Positions 1 to 7,253 of a stretch of DNA of 40,409 bases are shown one piece after another; the stretch's first letter is position 1; the number at the start of each line of letters is the position of its first letter. The translations under genes and the position numbers were made by a program. This stretch comes from Acidobacteriota bacterium (GTDB lineage: Bacteria > Acidobacteriota > Thermoanaerobaculia > Thermoanaerobaculales > Thermoanaerobaculaceae). The notes under the pieces were generated by a model. That model had not been told where the DNA came from. It did no database searches and saw only the letters and a program-made list of their open reading frames with translations. The DNA lies in the NCBI GenBank assembly GCA_004298115.1, contig SCRJ01000146.1:1-40409 (forward strand). The letters run 5' to 3'.

Positions 1-363
1 CATCCCAATCTCTCTCCTCACCCGTGCCATCCCCGGCCTCCTCCGCCACCTCACCGACCCCCCGCGCAGGCGCAAACGCCGGCCCATCCCAAAACTCGCA
101 CCCAAAAGTTAGCGCCTATGCCCCGGTGCCCCCCGCGAGCCGCGGCGAAGCCGCGTCTCGCCGGGCGTTGCGCTCGCCCCGCTCGCATCCTCACATAGCC
201 TCCGGCTGTGCTCCGGTGCGGCGGGGTTCGCGCGCCTTGCGATAGGCCCAACGGCGGCGGCGCGGCTACACGCCCCAAGCTGCGAGGGCCTGCCTACGGT
301 GGAGTGGTCGTCTTCGAGGGGGGCGCTCGAGGCCGCGCGGCCTGTGGCCGGCGCGGCCGGGTC
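1..363. other. intergenic, no gene recognised
   Basis: I see no supportable gene here. The open frames are short, rich in Arg, Pro and Ala, lack ribosome-binding sites and match no family I know. The stretch may be the 3' flank of a gene outside the window. It runs directly into the heptamer array that starts at 364. Confidence 0.5.
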
Positions 364-559
364 GGGCCACGGGCCACGGGCCACGGACCACGGACCACGG
401 ACCACGGACCACGGACCACGGACCACGGACCACGGGCCACGGACCACGGACCACGGACCACGGGCCACGGGCCACGGGCCACGGGCCACGGGCCACGGGC
501 CACGGGCCACGGGCCACGGGCCACGGGCCACGGACCACGGGCCACGGACCACGGACCAC
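364..559. repeat. 28-unit heptamer tandem array, GG(G/A)CCAC
   Basis: Twenty-eight perfect 7-bp units follow each other without a break. Each is GGGCCAC (G) or GGACCAC (A), differing only at the third base. The order is 3G, 7A, 1G, 3A, 10G, 1A, 1G, 2A. A 7-bp unit keeps every frame open (7 is not a multiple of 3, and no stop arises), so long Gly-Pro-Arg or Val-Arg-Gly-Pro-Trp open frames cross it; these are artefacts. The array lies about 55 bp upstream of the FadL-operon promoter. Blocks of one variant suggest growth by slippage or unequal exchange. Confidence 0.95.
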
Positions 560-612
560 GTCTCTTCCGTGCCCGGTTTCTCCCTGCCAGCTTGTGATGT
601 TTCGCAACAAAG

Positions 613-641
613 TTGACGACTGACTCGCCGTTCAATACAGT
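613..641 (+). promoter_or_regulatory. sigma70-like promoter of the FadL/SGNH operon
   Basis: A -35 box TTGACG (613-618) and a -10 box TACAGT (636-641) are separated by exactly 17 bp. Transcription would start near 648 and give a leader of about 40 nt ending in the GGAAGGAGAG ribosome-binding site of the next gene. The match to consensus and the position are good; activity is inferred. Confidence 0.6.
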
Positions 642-689
642 GATCGGCAACATCCCGCGACGACGGCGGACCAAGGGAAGGAGAGTGGC

Positions 690-1979
690 ATGAGAATGGC
701 GAGAGGGATTGGGCTTCTGGCGCTCGCGGCGTGTCTGCTGCTGGTGCCGGCCGCAAGCCACGGGGCGGGCTTCGCGCTCTTCGAGCACGGCGCGCGCGCA
801 ATTGCGCTCGGCGGTGCGTTCGGGGCAACGGCGGACGACCCCACCGCGATCTACTTCAACCCCGCGGGCATCGCGTTCCTGCAGGGCACACAGGCTGCGA
901 TGGGTGTCTACTTCATCACCGAGTCGAGCTCGTTTTCCGGCGCCAACCCGTACCCGGGCCAGGGGTACTCGGTGGACATGAAGAGCCAGATCTTCTACCC
1001 GCCCCACTTCTACCTCACCGGCGAGCTGACCCCCAACCTGCACTGGGGCTTCGGCGCCTACGCGCCGTTCGGCCTCGGCACCTGGTGGCCGAACGAATAC
1101 GCCGGCAAGTACATCAGCAAGCGGATCGGCCTGCAGGTGTTCAACCTCAACCCGACGCTGTCGTACAAGCTCACCGAGAACCTCGCGATCGCGGCGGGCG
1201 TCGACTACTTCTACTCGGCGGTCGACCTCACGCGCTCGATCGGTGTGATCAACCCCTACACGCAACAGGCCGCCGAGGTCGGGCAGGTGCACCTCTACAC
1301 CGACTACAAGGGCGGCTGGGGTTGGAACGTCGGCCTGCTCGGCAAGCTCGACGGCGGCTTCTCGATCGGTGCGACCTACCGCTCGAACGTGAAGGTGAAC
1401 TACACCGGCAAGGCGTCGTTCACCCAGTTCTCGACCGGCTACGCGGACTTCGACGCGATCGTGGCGAGCCAGGTGCCGTTCGGAAGCAAGGTGGGCGCCA
1501 AGACCTCGATCAAGTTCCCCGACGAGGTGCGCGTCGCGCTCGCCTGGCACGGACAGAAGTGGGGGATCGAGGGCGACGTGATCCGCATGGGTTGGTCGAG
1601 CTTCAAGAGCCTTGCGATCGACATGCCCAGCGAACCGGCGCTGTCGGAGGTCCGGCCCGAGGACTACAAGGACAGCAACAGCTACCGCCTCGGCGTCGAG
1701 TACAAGGCGTCCCCGTCGCTGGCCTGGCAGTTCGGAGCGTTGTACGACAAGAGCCCCGTACCCACCATCTCGGTGTCGCCGCTGCTTCCCGACGCCGACC
1801 GGCGCGGCGCCAGCATCGGCGCGTCCTTGAGCCTCACCCCGAAGACGCGTCTCGACGTCAGCTACCTGTACCTGAAGTTCAAGGACCGCGGCACCGAGGG
1901 GATGAACTTCGACAACTACGAGGGCACGTACAAGACCACGGCCAACCTGTTCGGCTTCACCGTGGTGCACAGGTTCTAG
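690..1979 (+). CDS. OmpP1/FadL/TodX-family outer-membrane channel
   Basis: A 429-residue outer-membrane beta-barrel of the FadL family, which carries long-chain fatty acids and other hydrophobic compounds across the outer membrane. A Sec signal peptide covers about residues 1-25 (cleavage after SHGA or nearby). The mature N-terminus GFALFEHGARAIALGGAF, followed by ADDPTAIYFNPAGIA, is the family hallmark that forms the hatch region. The rest alternates aromatic and polar residues as expected for strands, and the protein ends in Phe (VVHRF), the usual BAM-recognition signal. The ATG at 690 follows a GGAAGGAGAG ribosome-binding site. The next gene starts 10 bp downstream and is a secreted esterase, so the pair probably releases and imports fatty acids. 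The substrate itself is inferred. Confidence 0.9.
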   Translation: MRMARGIGLLALAACLLLVPAASHGAGFALFEHGARAIALGGAFGATADDPTAIYFNPAGIAFLQGTQAAMGVYFITESSSFSGANPYPGQGYSVDMKSQIFYPPHFYLTGELTPNLHWGFGAYAPFGLGTWWPNEYAGKYISKRIGLQVFNLNPTLSYKLTENLAIAAGVDYFYSAVDLTRSIGVINPYTQQAAEVGQVHLYTDYKGGWGWNVGLLGKLDGGFSIGATYRSNVKVNYTGKASFTQFSTGYADFDAIVASQVPFGSKVGAKTSIKFPDEVRVALAWHGQKWGIEGDVIRMGWSSFKSLAIDMPSEPALSEVRPEDYKDSNSYRLGVEYKASPSLAWQFGALYDKSPVPTISVSPLLPDADRRGASIGASLSLTPKTRLDVSYLYLKFKDRGTEGMNFDNYEGTYKTTANLFGFTVVHRF

Positions 1980-1989
1980 GGAGGCGACG

Positions 1990-3420
1990 ATGAGACACGC
2001 ACGCAAGGTTCTCCTCCTGGGTCTCGCGGCCGCCCTCGTCGGGAGTGCCGCGTTCGCCCAGGTGGATTTCTCAAGGTATGTCGCGCTGGGTGACAGCTTG
2101 ACCGCGGGGTACGCCTCCGGCGGCCTCGCCAAGTACTACCAGGACTACTCGTTCCCGGCGTTGATCGCGAGACAGGCCGGGGTGACCAACTTCCAGCAGC
2201 CGATCATCTCCGACCCCGGCATCTCGCCGGTCCTGCAGCTCAAGGCCCTGGTGGTGAACCCGGCGATCCCCGGCGGGATCTCGCCGGTGATCCTCGCGAC
2301 CCCGGGTAACCCGGGCACGCCGCTCAACGCGACGCTGGCGACGCCGTACAACAACCTCGGCATCCCCGGGGCCAACACCGCGGACCTGCTCACCAGGACC
2401 GGCGACATCACCAAGCTGCTCACCGGGCACATCGACCCCAACACGATCATGTACGACCTGGTGCTGCGCGACGGTCAACACACGGCGATCCAGCAGGCGC
2501 TCGGGTTGCAGCCGACCTTCGTCACCGTGTGGGCGGGGAGCAACGACGCCCTCAGAGCGGTCCAGGCCGGCATCGCGATCGACGACGTCACCCTCACCAG
2601 CACCGCCGCGTTCCAGCAGGCGTACCAGACGCTCCTCGGCGCGATCAAACAGAACGCGCCGAGCGCCAAGGTCGTCGTGGCCACGATTCAGCAGGTCCTG
2701 CCCTACGGGACGACGCTCAAGCCGTACCTGATCAACCCGGCCAACGGTTCGCACATCCCGCTGATCGGGGCCAACGGCATGATCACCGAGCAGGATTACC
2801 TGACCCTGCCGGCAGCGGCTCTGCTGGCGCAGGGGATCGGTATCCCGGCCCAAGCCGGAGGCACCGGCCGGCCGCTCCCCGAGGCGTACGTGGACGCCCA
2901 GGGCCTCCACGCCGGCGTCGTGATTCGCGCCGCCACCTTCGCCACGATCATGCAGCGAGTCACCGAGTACAACACCGTGATCAAGGCCACGGCGAAGTCG
3001 ATGGGCTATCCGGTCGTGGACATGAACGCGGTCTACGCGAACTGGAACGCCAACGGCTACATGGTGGGCGGCGTCACGCTGACGACGGCGTTCCTCACCG
3101 GCGGTATCTTCTCCTACGACGGTCTCCACGACCAGCGGCTCGGCAACGCGTTGGTCGCGAACGAATTCATCAAGGTCATCAACAGCGGGTACGGCGCCAC
3201 GATCCCGCTCGTCAACCTGAGGCCGTTCCTGGAAGGCACGCCCTCGACGACGACCGTTGCCGCCGCCAATTTCAGCGTGAGCGTGCAGGCGGCGCAGCAG
3301 CTGATCACGATGCTCGATCCCGGCATCCTGACCGACCAGCTGAACGTCAACGCCCGCGTGATCCGCCGCCATATTGCGGACCGCCCGGACCGCGGCTCGG
3401 CCGGCGTGGTCAACCCGTAG
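1990..3420 (+). CDS. secreted SGNH/GDSL-family lipase or esterase
   Basis: A 476-residue SGNH hydrolase with a Sec signal peptide (about residues 1-23, ending AAFAQ). Block I ALGDSLTAGY carries the nucleophile Ser36. Block II is represented by GIPGANTAD (oxyanion Gly), block III by WAGSNDAL (Gly/Asn-Asp) and block V by DGLHDQ, which holds the catalytic Asp-His pair near the C-terminus. Together these indicate a serine esterase or lipase acting in the periplasm or at the cell surface. It is longer than minimal SGNH enzymes (about 200 residues) because of large insertions. There is no C-terminal autotransporter barrel. It lies 10 bp after the FadL-like gene, with a GAGGCGACG ribosome-binding site, and is followed by a terminator, so the two genes form one operon. 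The substrate is unknown. Confidence 0.88.
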   Translation: MRHARKVLLLGLAAALVGSAAFAQVDFSRYVALGDSLTAGYASGGLAKYYQDYSFPALIARQAGVTNFQQPIISDPGISPVLQLKALVVNPAIPGGISPVILATPGNPGTPLNATLATPYNNLGIPGANTADLLTRTGDITKLLTGHIDPNTIMYDLVLRDGQHTAIQQALGLQPTFVTVWAGSNDALRAVQAGIAIDDVTLTSTAAFQQAYQTLLGAIKQNAPSAKVVVATIQQVLPYGTTLKPYLINPANGSHIPLIGANGMITEQDYLTLPAAALLAQGIGIPAQAGGTGRPLPEAYVDAQGLHAGVVIRAATFATIMQRVTEYNTVIKATAKSMGYPVVDMNAVYANWNANGYMVGGVTLTTAFLTGGIFSYDGLHDQRLGNALVANEFIKVINSGYGATIPLVNLRPFLEGTPSTTTVAAANFSVSVQAAQQLITMLDPGILTDQLNVNARVIRRHIADRPDRGSAGVVNP

Positions 3421-3445
3421 CACCGGACGTCGCCGCACCATCTCG

Positions 3446-3469
3446 GGGCCACCTGCGGGTGGCCCTTTT
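3446..3469 (+). terminator. rho-independent terminator after the FadL/SGNH operon
   Basis: A perfect 8-bp stem, GGGCCACC (3446-3453) with GGTGGCCC (3458-3465), closes a TGCG loop and is followed by TTTT (3466-3469). It starts 25 bp after the SGNH stop codon and separates this operon from the oxidase operon. Confidence 0.85.
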
Positions 3470-3551
3470 CTGCGTGCCCGCGGGCACCGCCGCGGCGCGG
3501 GAATGGTACGATTCCCCAAGCATTCGGTACCGGTGGAGAGGGGAGGCGGGA

Positions 3552-4919
3552 GTGGACTATCCGATCTGGAACCTCGCGATGGGCGGCGGCGTGCTGATCG
3601 GGATCGTCGCGATCACCCACGTCATCGTCTCGCACTTCGCGGTCGGCGGCGGCTTCGCGATCGCGGTCATCGAGACGCTCGCGGTCCGCCGCCGCAACCC
3701 GGCGTGGCGCGCCCTGGCGAAGCGCGGCTCGCTCATGCTGATCCTGGTCTCGACGGTGTTCGGCGCGATCTCCGGCGTGGGGATCTGGGTGACGATCGGC
3801 CTCGTCCAGCCGGCGGCGACGTCCGCCCTGATCCACAACTACGTCTGGGGGTGGGCGGCGGAGTGGGGGTTCTTCATCCTCGAGGTGGTGACCGCGCTGC
3901 TCTACTACGCGACCTGGGACAAGGTGCGGCCCCGGACGCACCTCGTCATCATCTGGCTGTACTTCTTCGCCGCGTACATGTCGCTGGTGATCATCCAGGG
4001 GATCCTCTCGTTCATGCTGACCCCCGGGCGCTGGCTCGAGACGCACTCGTTCTGGGACGGGATCTTCAACCCCAGCTACCTCCCCGGCATCGTGCTGCGG
4101 ACCGGCATCTGTCTCTTCCTCGCCGGCGCCTACCTGACGCTCGCGGCGCTGCGCGAGCGTGACCGCCGGGCGCGGGTGCCGATGGTCCGGTTGCTCGCCG
4201 GGTTCCAGGTCGTGGGCGTCCTCCTCGCCTACGGCGGTTACCGCTGGTGGGAGCACGTGTTGCCCGGCTCGGTGCAGGCGATCTTCACCGGCGCCACCCC
4301 GCTCCTCCCCGCGCTCGCCTCGACCCGGCACCTGGCGCTGTGGGCCTTGGCGGCGTACCTGCTCGTCGCGCTGTTCGCCGCGGCGGTTCCGCGGCTCCAC
4401 TTGTGGCCGACGGCGGTGGTGGCGATGCTCGCCGGGTTTGCGTTCTTCGGCGGTTACGAGCGGCTCCGGGAGGGCGCCCGCAAGCCGTTCGTGATCCGCG
4501 ACTTCATGTTCTCCAACGGGATCCTGGTGAGCCAGATCCCCGATTTCGACTCGCGCGGCGTTCTCGCAAACGCGGTCTGGGCCGCGCGCGGCAGCGAGGC
4601 GAGCCAGGTGGCGAAGGGGCGCGCGGTGTTCCGCGCCGAGTGCGCGTCATGCCACACCATCGACGGCTACCTGTCGATCCGCAAGCTCGTGGCGCCGGTC
4701 GACCCCGACATGCTGAGCGGGATCCTCGCCACCATGCGCGAGGAGGGGAACGAGTACGCCAAGGGAACGTACACGCACCGGGGCCACGTCGCGACCGACA
4801 AGCTGGACTACCCACTGATGCCGCCCCTGGTGGGAACCGAGGCGGAGCAGGAGGCCCTGGCGACGTACCTGCTGACGCTCAAGCCGTCGCACGGCGCGGA
4901 GGCGACCAATGCCGACTAA
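3552..4919 (+). CDS. cytochrome bd-like oxidase subunit I with C-terminal heme-c domain (copy 1)
   Basis: A 455-residue membrane protein. The first about 310 residues form roughly eight to nine membrane helices resembling CydA of cytochrome bd. His residues lie in the first helix (ITHVIVSHFAVG), and the SGVGIWVTIGLVQP segment is the counterpart of the 'TGVG/ATGIP' region of the superfamily. The canonical CydA quinol-binding loop is not apparent. A C-terminal monoheme cytochrome c domain follows: CASCH at 364-368 and a likely Met ligand in PLMPPLVG. This is the architecture of the 'OR-C' branch of the bd superfamily, thought to take electrons through heme c. The start is GTG 3552 after a GGGGAGGCGGG ribosome-binding site; upstream in-frame codons belong to non-coding sequence. 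It overlaps the next gene by 11 bp. A diverged homologue is at 32925-34331. Confidence 0.82.
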   Translation: MDYPIWNLAMGGGVLIGIVAITHVIVSHFAVGGGFAIAVIETLAVRRRNPAWRALAKRGSLMLILVSTVFGAISGVGIWVTIGLVQPAATSALIHNYVWGWAAEWGFFILEVVTALLYYATWDKVRPRTHLVIIWLYFFAAYMSLVIIQGILSFMLTPGRWLETHSFWDGIFNPSYLPGIVLRTGICLFLAGAYLTLAALRERDRRARVPMVRLLAGFQVVGVLLAYGGYRWWEHVLPGSVQAIFTGATPLLPALASTRHLALWALAAYLLVALFAAAVPRLHLWPTAVVAMLAGFAFFGGYERLREGARKPFVIRDFMFSNGILVSQIPDFDSRGVLANAVWAARGSEASQVAKGRAVFRAECASCHTIDGYLSIRKLVAPVDPDMLSGILATMREEGNEYAKGTYTHRGHVATDKLDYPLMPPLVGTEAEQEALATYLLTLKPSHGAEATNAD

Positions 4920-6009
4920 CCTGATTCCCGCCCTCGATCCGGCGCCCCTGCCGGGGCCGCCCTGGCTCTTTCAGGTGTTGTGGGTGTTGACGTTCTTCAT
5001 CCACATCGTCTTCGTCAACACGGTGCTCGGGGGCACGCTGCTCGCCGCGCTCGCGGGTCTTGCGCGCGGCGGGCGGCGCGAGACGCGGACGTTGTTCGTC
5101 GAGGTCAACTCGTGGGCGATCTCGCTGGCGATCACGTTCGGGATCGCTCCGCTGCTCTTCATCCAGGTCGTGCTCGGGCGCTTCTTCTACACCGCGACGA
5201 TCCTGGTCGCGTGGGCGTGGCTCGGCATGCTCGTCTTGCTCACGGTCGGCTACTACCTCAACTACGTCGCCAAGTTCCGCCTGCGCGCCGGCGAGGGGGT
5301 GGGGGCGCTGCTGGTGGTCGAGGCCGGCTGCTTCCTCGCGATCGCCGCCATTCAGGTGACGGTCAACCTGCTGCATCTCCAGCCCGGACGGTGGGGCGCG
5401 GTGGCCGACAACGTCTGGGCCGCGCTCGCGGACCGGACGTTCGCGCCGCGCTACCTGCACTTCGTGCTCGCCGCGGTGGCGATGGCGGGTGCGCTCGCGG
5501 CGTGGGTCGCGGTCCGCCGGGCCGGTAAGGGCGGCGACGCCGCGGCGTGCCGCGGGATGGCGCAGTTCGGGATCCGGGCGGCGCTCGTGGCGACGTTGCT
5601 CCAGCTCGTGGACGGGTTCTGGCTCCTGCTGGCGCTCCCCGAGGAGGTGCTGCGGTCGTTCATGCGCGGCGGCGCGGCGACGATGGCGCCGCTCGGCATC
5701 GGCATCATGGCCGGCGTCCTCCTGCTCGTGGTCCTGGCCGGGATCTCCGACCCGCTGGCGCAGCCGACCAGGGTGCGGCACGTGGCGGAGCTCATCGTCG
5801 GGGCGATGATCTTCATGGTCGTCACGCGGCACCAGCTCCGCGACTTCTACCTGGCGTCGTCACGGGCCGGGGAGAACGTCACGGTGGCACCGCAACTGGG
5901 GCCACTCGCGCTGTTCCTCGCGGTCTTCGTGGTGTGTGTCGGGTTGACGATCTGGGTGCTCGTGCGGGCCGCCAAGGACCGCCCCGCGCCCGGCGAGGGC
6001 GCCGCGTGA
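4909..6009 (+). CDS. cytochrome bd-like oxidase subunit II-like membrane protein (copy 1)
   Basis: A 366-residue polytopic membrane protein with about nine helices. It shares with the second-copy subunit at 31602-32921 the first-helix pattern FFIHIVFVNTVLGGTLL (His then Leu-Gly-Gly), the segment GIAPLLFIQVVLGRFFY, and APRYLHFVLAAVAM. Unlike that copy it ends without a CxxCH cytochrome c domain. It starts inside the 3' end of subunit I (ATG 4909, stop of subunit I at 4919), so the two are translationally coupled and surely form one complex. As part of a bd-like complex it would help form the membrane core. Sequence similarity to CydB is low, and the heme content cannot be read from sequence. 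Its stop is followed 3 bp later by five GGNNCCG heptamers. Confidence 0.75.
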   Translation: MPTNLIPALDPAPLPGPPWLFQVLWVLTFFIHIVFVNTVLGGTLLAALAGLARGGRRETRTLFVEVNSWAISLAITFGIAPLLFIQVVLGRFFYTATILVAWAWLGMLVLLTVGYYLNYVAKFRLRAGEGVGALLVVEAGCFLAIAAIQVTVNLLHLQPGRWGAVADNVWAALADRTFAPRYLHFVLAAVAMAGALAAWVAVRRAGKGGDAAACRGMAQFGIRAALVATLLQLVDGFWLLLALPEEVLRSFMRGGAATMAPLGIGIMAGVLLLVVLAGISDPLAQPTRVRHVAELIVGAMIFMVVTRHQLRDFYLASSRAGENVTVAPQLGPLALFLAVFVVCVGLTIWVLVRAAKDRPAPGEGAA

Positions 6010-6011
6010 GA

Positions 6012-6046
6012 GGTCCCGGGTACCGGGGTCCGGGCGCCGGGCACCG
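6012..6046. repeat. five tandem GGNNCCG heptamers after a stop codon
   Basis: The units are GGTCCCG, GGTACCG, GGGTCCG, GGCGCCG and GGCACCG, in uninterrupted 7-bp register, beginning 3 bp after the stop codon of the oxidase subunit. Three of them (GGTACC, GGCGCC and, with its neighbour, GGCACC) are palindromic or part of palindromes. They share the GG-NN-CC core with the palindromic elements at 17011, 31598, 34561 and 35776. Confidence 0.85.
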
Positions 6047-6069
6047 GGGAAGCAACGACGTGGGTTGTT

Positions 6070-6090
6070 GTGGTTCGTGGGTCGTGGAAG
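6070..6090. repeat. three GTGGNNN heptamers
   Basis: GTGGTTC, GTGGGTC and GTGGAAG follow each other in 7-bp register. They resemble the opposite strand of the array at 364-559, whose unit reads GTGG(C/T)CC. Two heptamer types thus lie within 80 bp in the gap between the oxidase and threonine aldolase genes. A 9-bp inverted repeat (GAAGAGGCG at 6096-6104, CGCCTCTTC at 6143-6151) follows. Confidence 0.6.
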
Positions 6091-6171
6091 AACGTGAAGA
6101 GGCGGCCAAAAGACTGGGGTCCTCGTCCTGAATTTGCGGTCTCGCCTCTTCCCTCGCCTCTAGCGCTCCAC

Positions 6172-7221
6172 CTACCGGCTCACGACTTGGCGCGCCGCGA
6201 CGAGAGCGGCCTCGACGTCCGCCGCTGTGATCTCGTAGTGCGTCACCATCCGCACGTCCGTGGCGCCGAAGGCGCCGCACGCCACGCCCCGCTCGGCCAG
6301 GCCCGCCACGAACCGCTGCGACGGGGCGACGGACGGGTCCCCGGGGACCTTCTCGGGCCGCAGCCGGAACACGACGATGTTGGTGCGGACGTTGGCGGGG
6401 TCGATCTCGACTGCCGCCAGCTCCGCCAACCCCTCGGCGAGGCGCCGGGCGTTGGCGTGGTCCTCCCCGAGGCGGTCCACCATCTCGGTTAGGGCGACGA
6501 TGCCGGCCGCCGCCACGACGCCGATCTGGCGCATCCCGCCGCCGAAGAGCTTGCGCACCCGCACCGCCTCGTCGATCACTTCCTGCGGGCCGCACAGCAT
6601 CGAGCCCATCGGCGCCGCGAGGCCCTTCGACAGGCAGAACATGACGGTGTCGCAGCCCGTTGCCAGCTCGGCCGCGGTGGTGCCGAGGGCGGCGGCGGCG
6701 TTGAAGATGCGGGCGCCGTCGAGGTGCACCGCCACGCCGTGAGCGTGCGCGACAGCCGCGAGCGCGCGGGTGCGCGCCGCGTCCATCGGCAGCCCGGACC
6801 AGAGGTTGTGCGTGTTCTCGAGCGCCAACAGGCGCGTCGGGGTCCGGTAGGAGACGTTGGGCGCGATCGCGGCCTCGACCTGCGCCGGCTCGAGCAGCCC
6901 GTTCGCGGTGACGACCGGGCGCGGCAGCGCCCCCGACCACACCGCCATCGCCCCCATCTCGAAGTTGGCGATGTGGCCGCGGGCCTCGATGATGACCTCG
7001 CTGCCCGGTTTCGTGTGGAGGTGGACGGCGACCTGGTTGCCCATCGTGCCCGTCGGCACGAACAGGGCGGCCGGGAAGGCGAGGGTGGCGGCGGCCAACT
7101 CCTCGAGACGGCGCGCCGTCGGGTCCTCGCGGTACACGTCGTCGCCGACCTCGGCGGCGGCCATGGCGCGGCGCATCGCCGGGGTGGGGCGGGTCACGGT
7201 GTCGGAGCGAAGGTCGATCAT
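6172..7221 (-). CDS. ltaE: low-specificity L-threonine aldolase
   Basis: A 349-residue fold-type I PLP enzyme, the normal length for this family, that cleaves L-threonine and L-allo-threonine to glycine and acetaldehyde. It begins [19 protein letters not shown], the family signature. The PLP-binding lysine is Lys199 in [12 protein letters not shown], and the cofactor Asp is in [11 protein letters not shown]. It is cytosolic. It is transcribed alone, divergently from the M16 peptidase with 32 bp between the start codons. A TATCAT box lies 7 nt before the ATG with no ribosome-binding site, so its mRNA may be leaderless. Confidence 0.95.
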   Translation of the reverse strand: MIDLRSDTVTRPTPAMRRAMAAAEVGDDVYREDPTARRLEELAAATLAFPAALFVPTGTMGNQVAVHLHTKPGSEVIIEARGHIANFEMGAMAVWSGALPRPVVTANGLLEPAQVEAAIAPNVSYRTPTRLLALENTHNLWSGLPMDAARTRALAAVAHAHGVAVHLDGARIFNAAAALGTTAAELATGCDTVMFCLSKGLAAPMGSMLCGPQEVIDEAVRVRKLFGGGMRQIGVVAAAGIVALTEMVDRLGEDHANARRLAEGLAELAAVEIDPANVRTNIVVFRLRPEKVPGDPSVAPSQRFVAGLAERGVACGAFGATDVRMVTHYEITAADVEAALVAARQVVSR

Positions 7222-7228
7222 GGCGGGT

Positions 7229-7234
7229 ATGATA
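7229..7234 (-). promoter_or_regulatory. -10-like box TATCAT just before ltaE; leaderless start likely
   Basis: On the minus strand TATCAT is followed by seven bases (ACCCGCC) and then the ATG at 7221. There is no Shine-Dalgarno sequence. A start site 7 nt after a -10 box would fall on the ATG itself. No convincing -35 box is visible. Confidence 0.5.
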
Positions 7235-7253
7235 GCGGTTCGGAGAGTCGAGC

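Noticed and set aside
364-559. CRISPR array
   Set aside because: Units are 7 bp, contiguous and without unique spacers; no cas gene is present.
294-2132. Long minus-strand open frame crossing the heptamer array with Val-Arg-Gly-Pro-Trp repeats
   Set aside because: It is antisense to the FadL-like gene. The repeat residues arise because a stop-free heptamer array is open in every frame; there is no ribosome-binding site and no family match.
3552-6009. Canonical cytochrome bd (CydAB)
   Set aside because: No recognisable quinol-binding loop, and the heme-c domain and overall sequence point to a divergent branch; gene symbols cydA/cydB were therefore not used.
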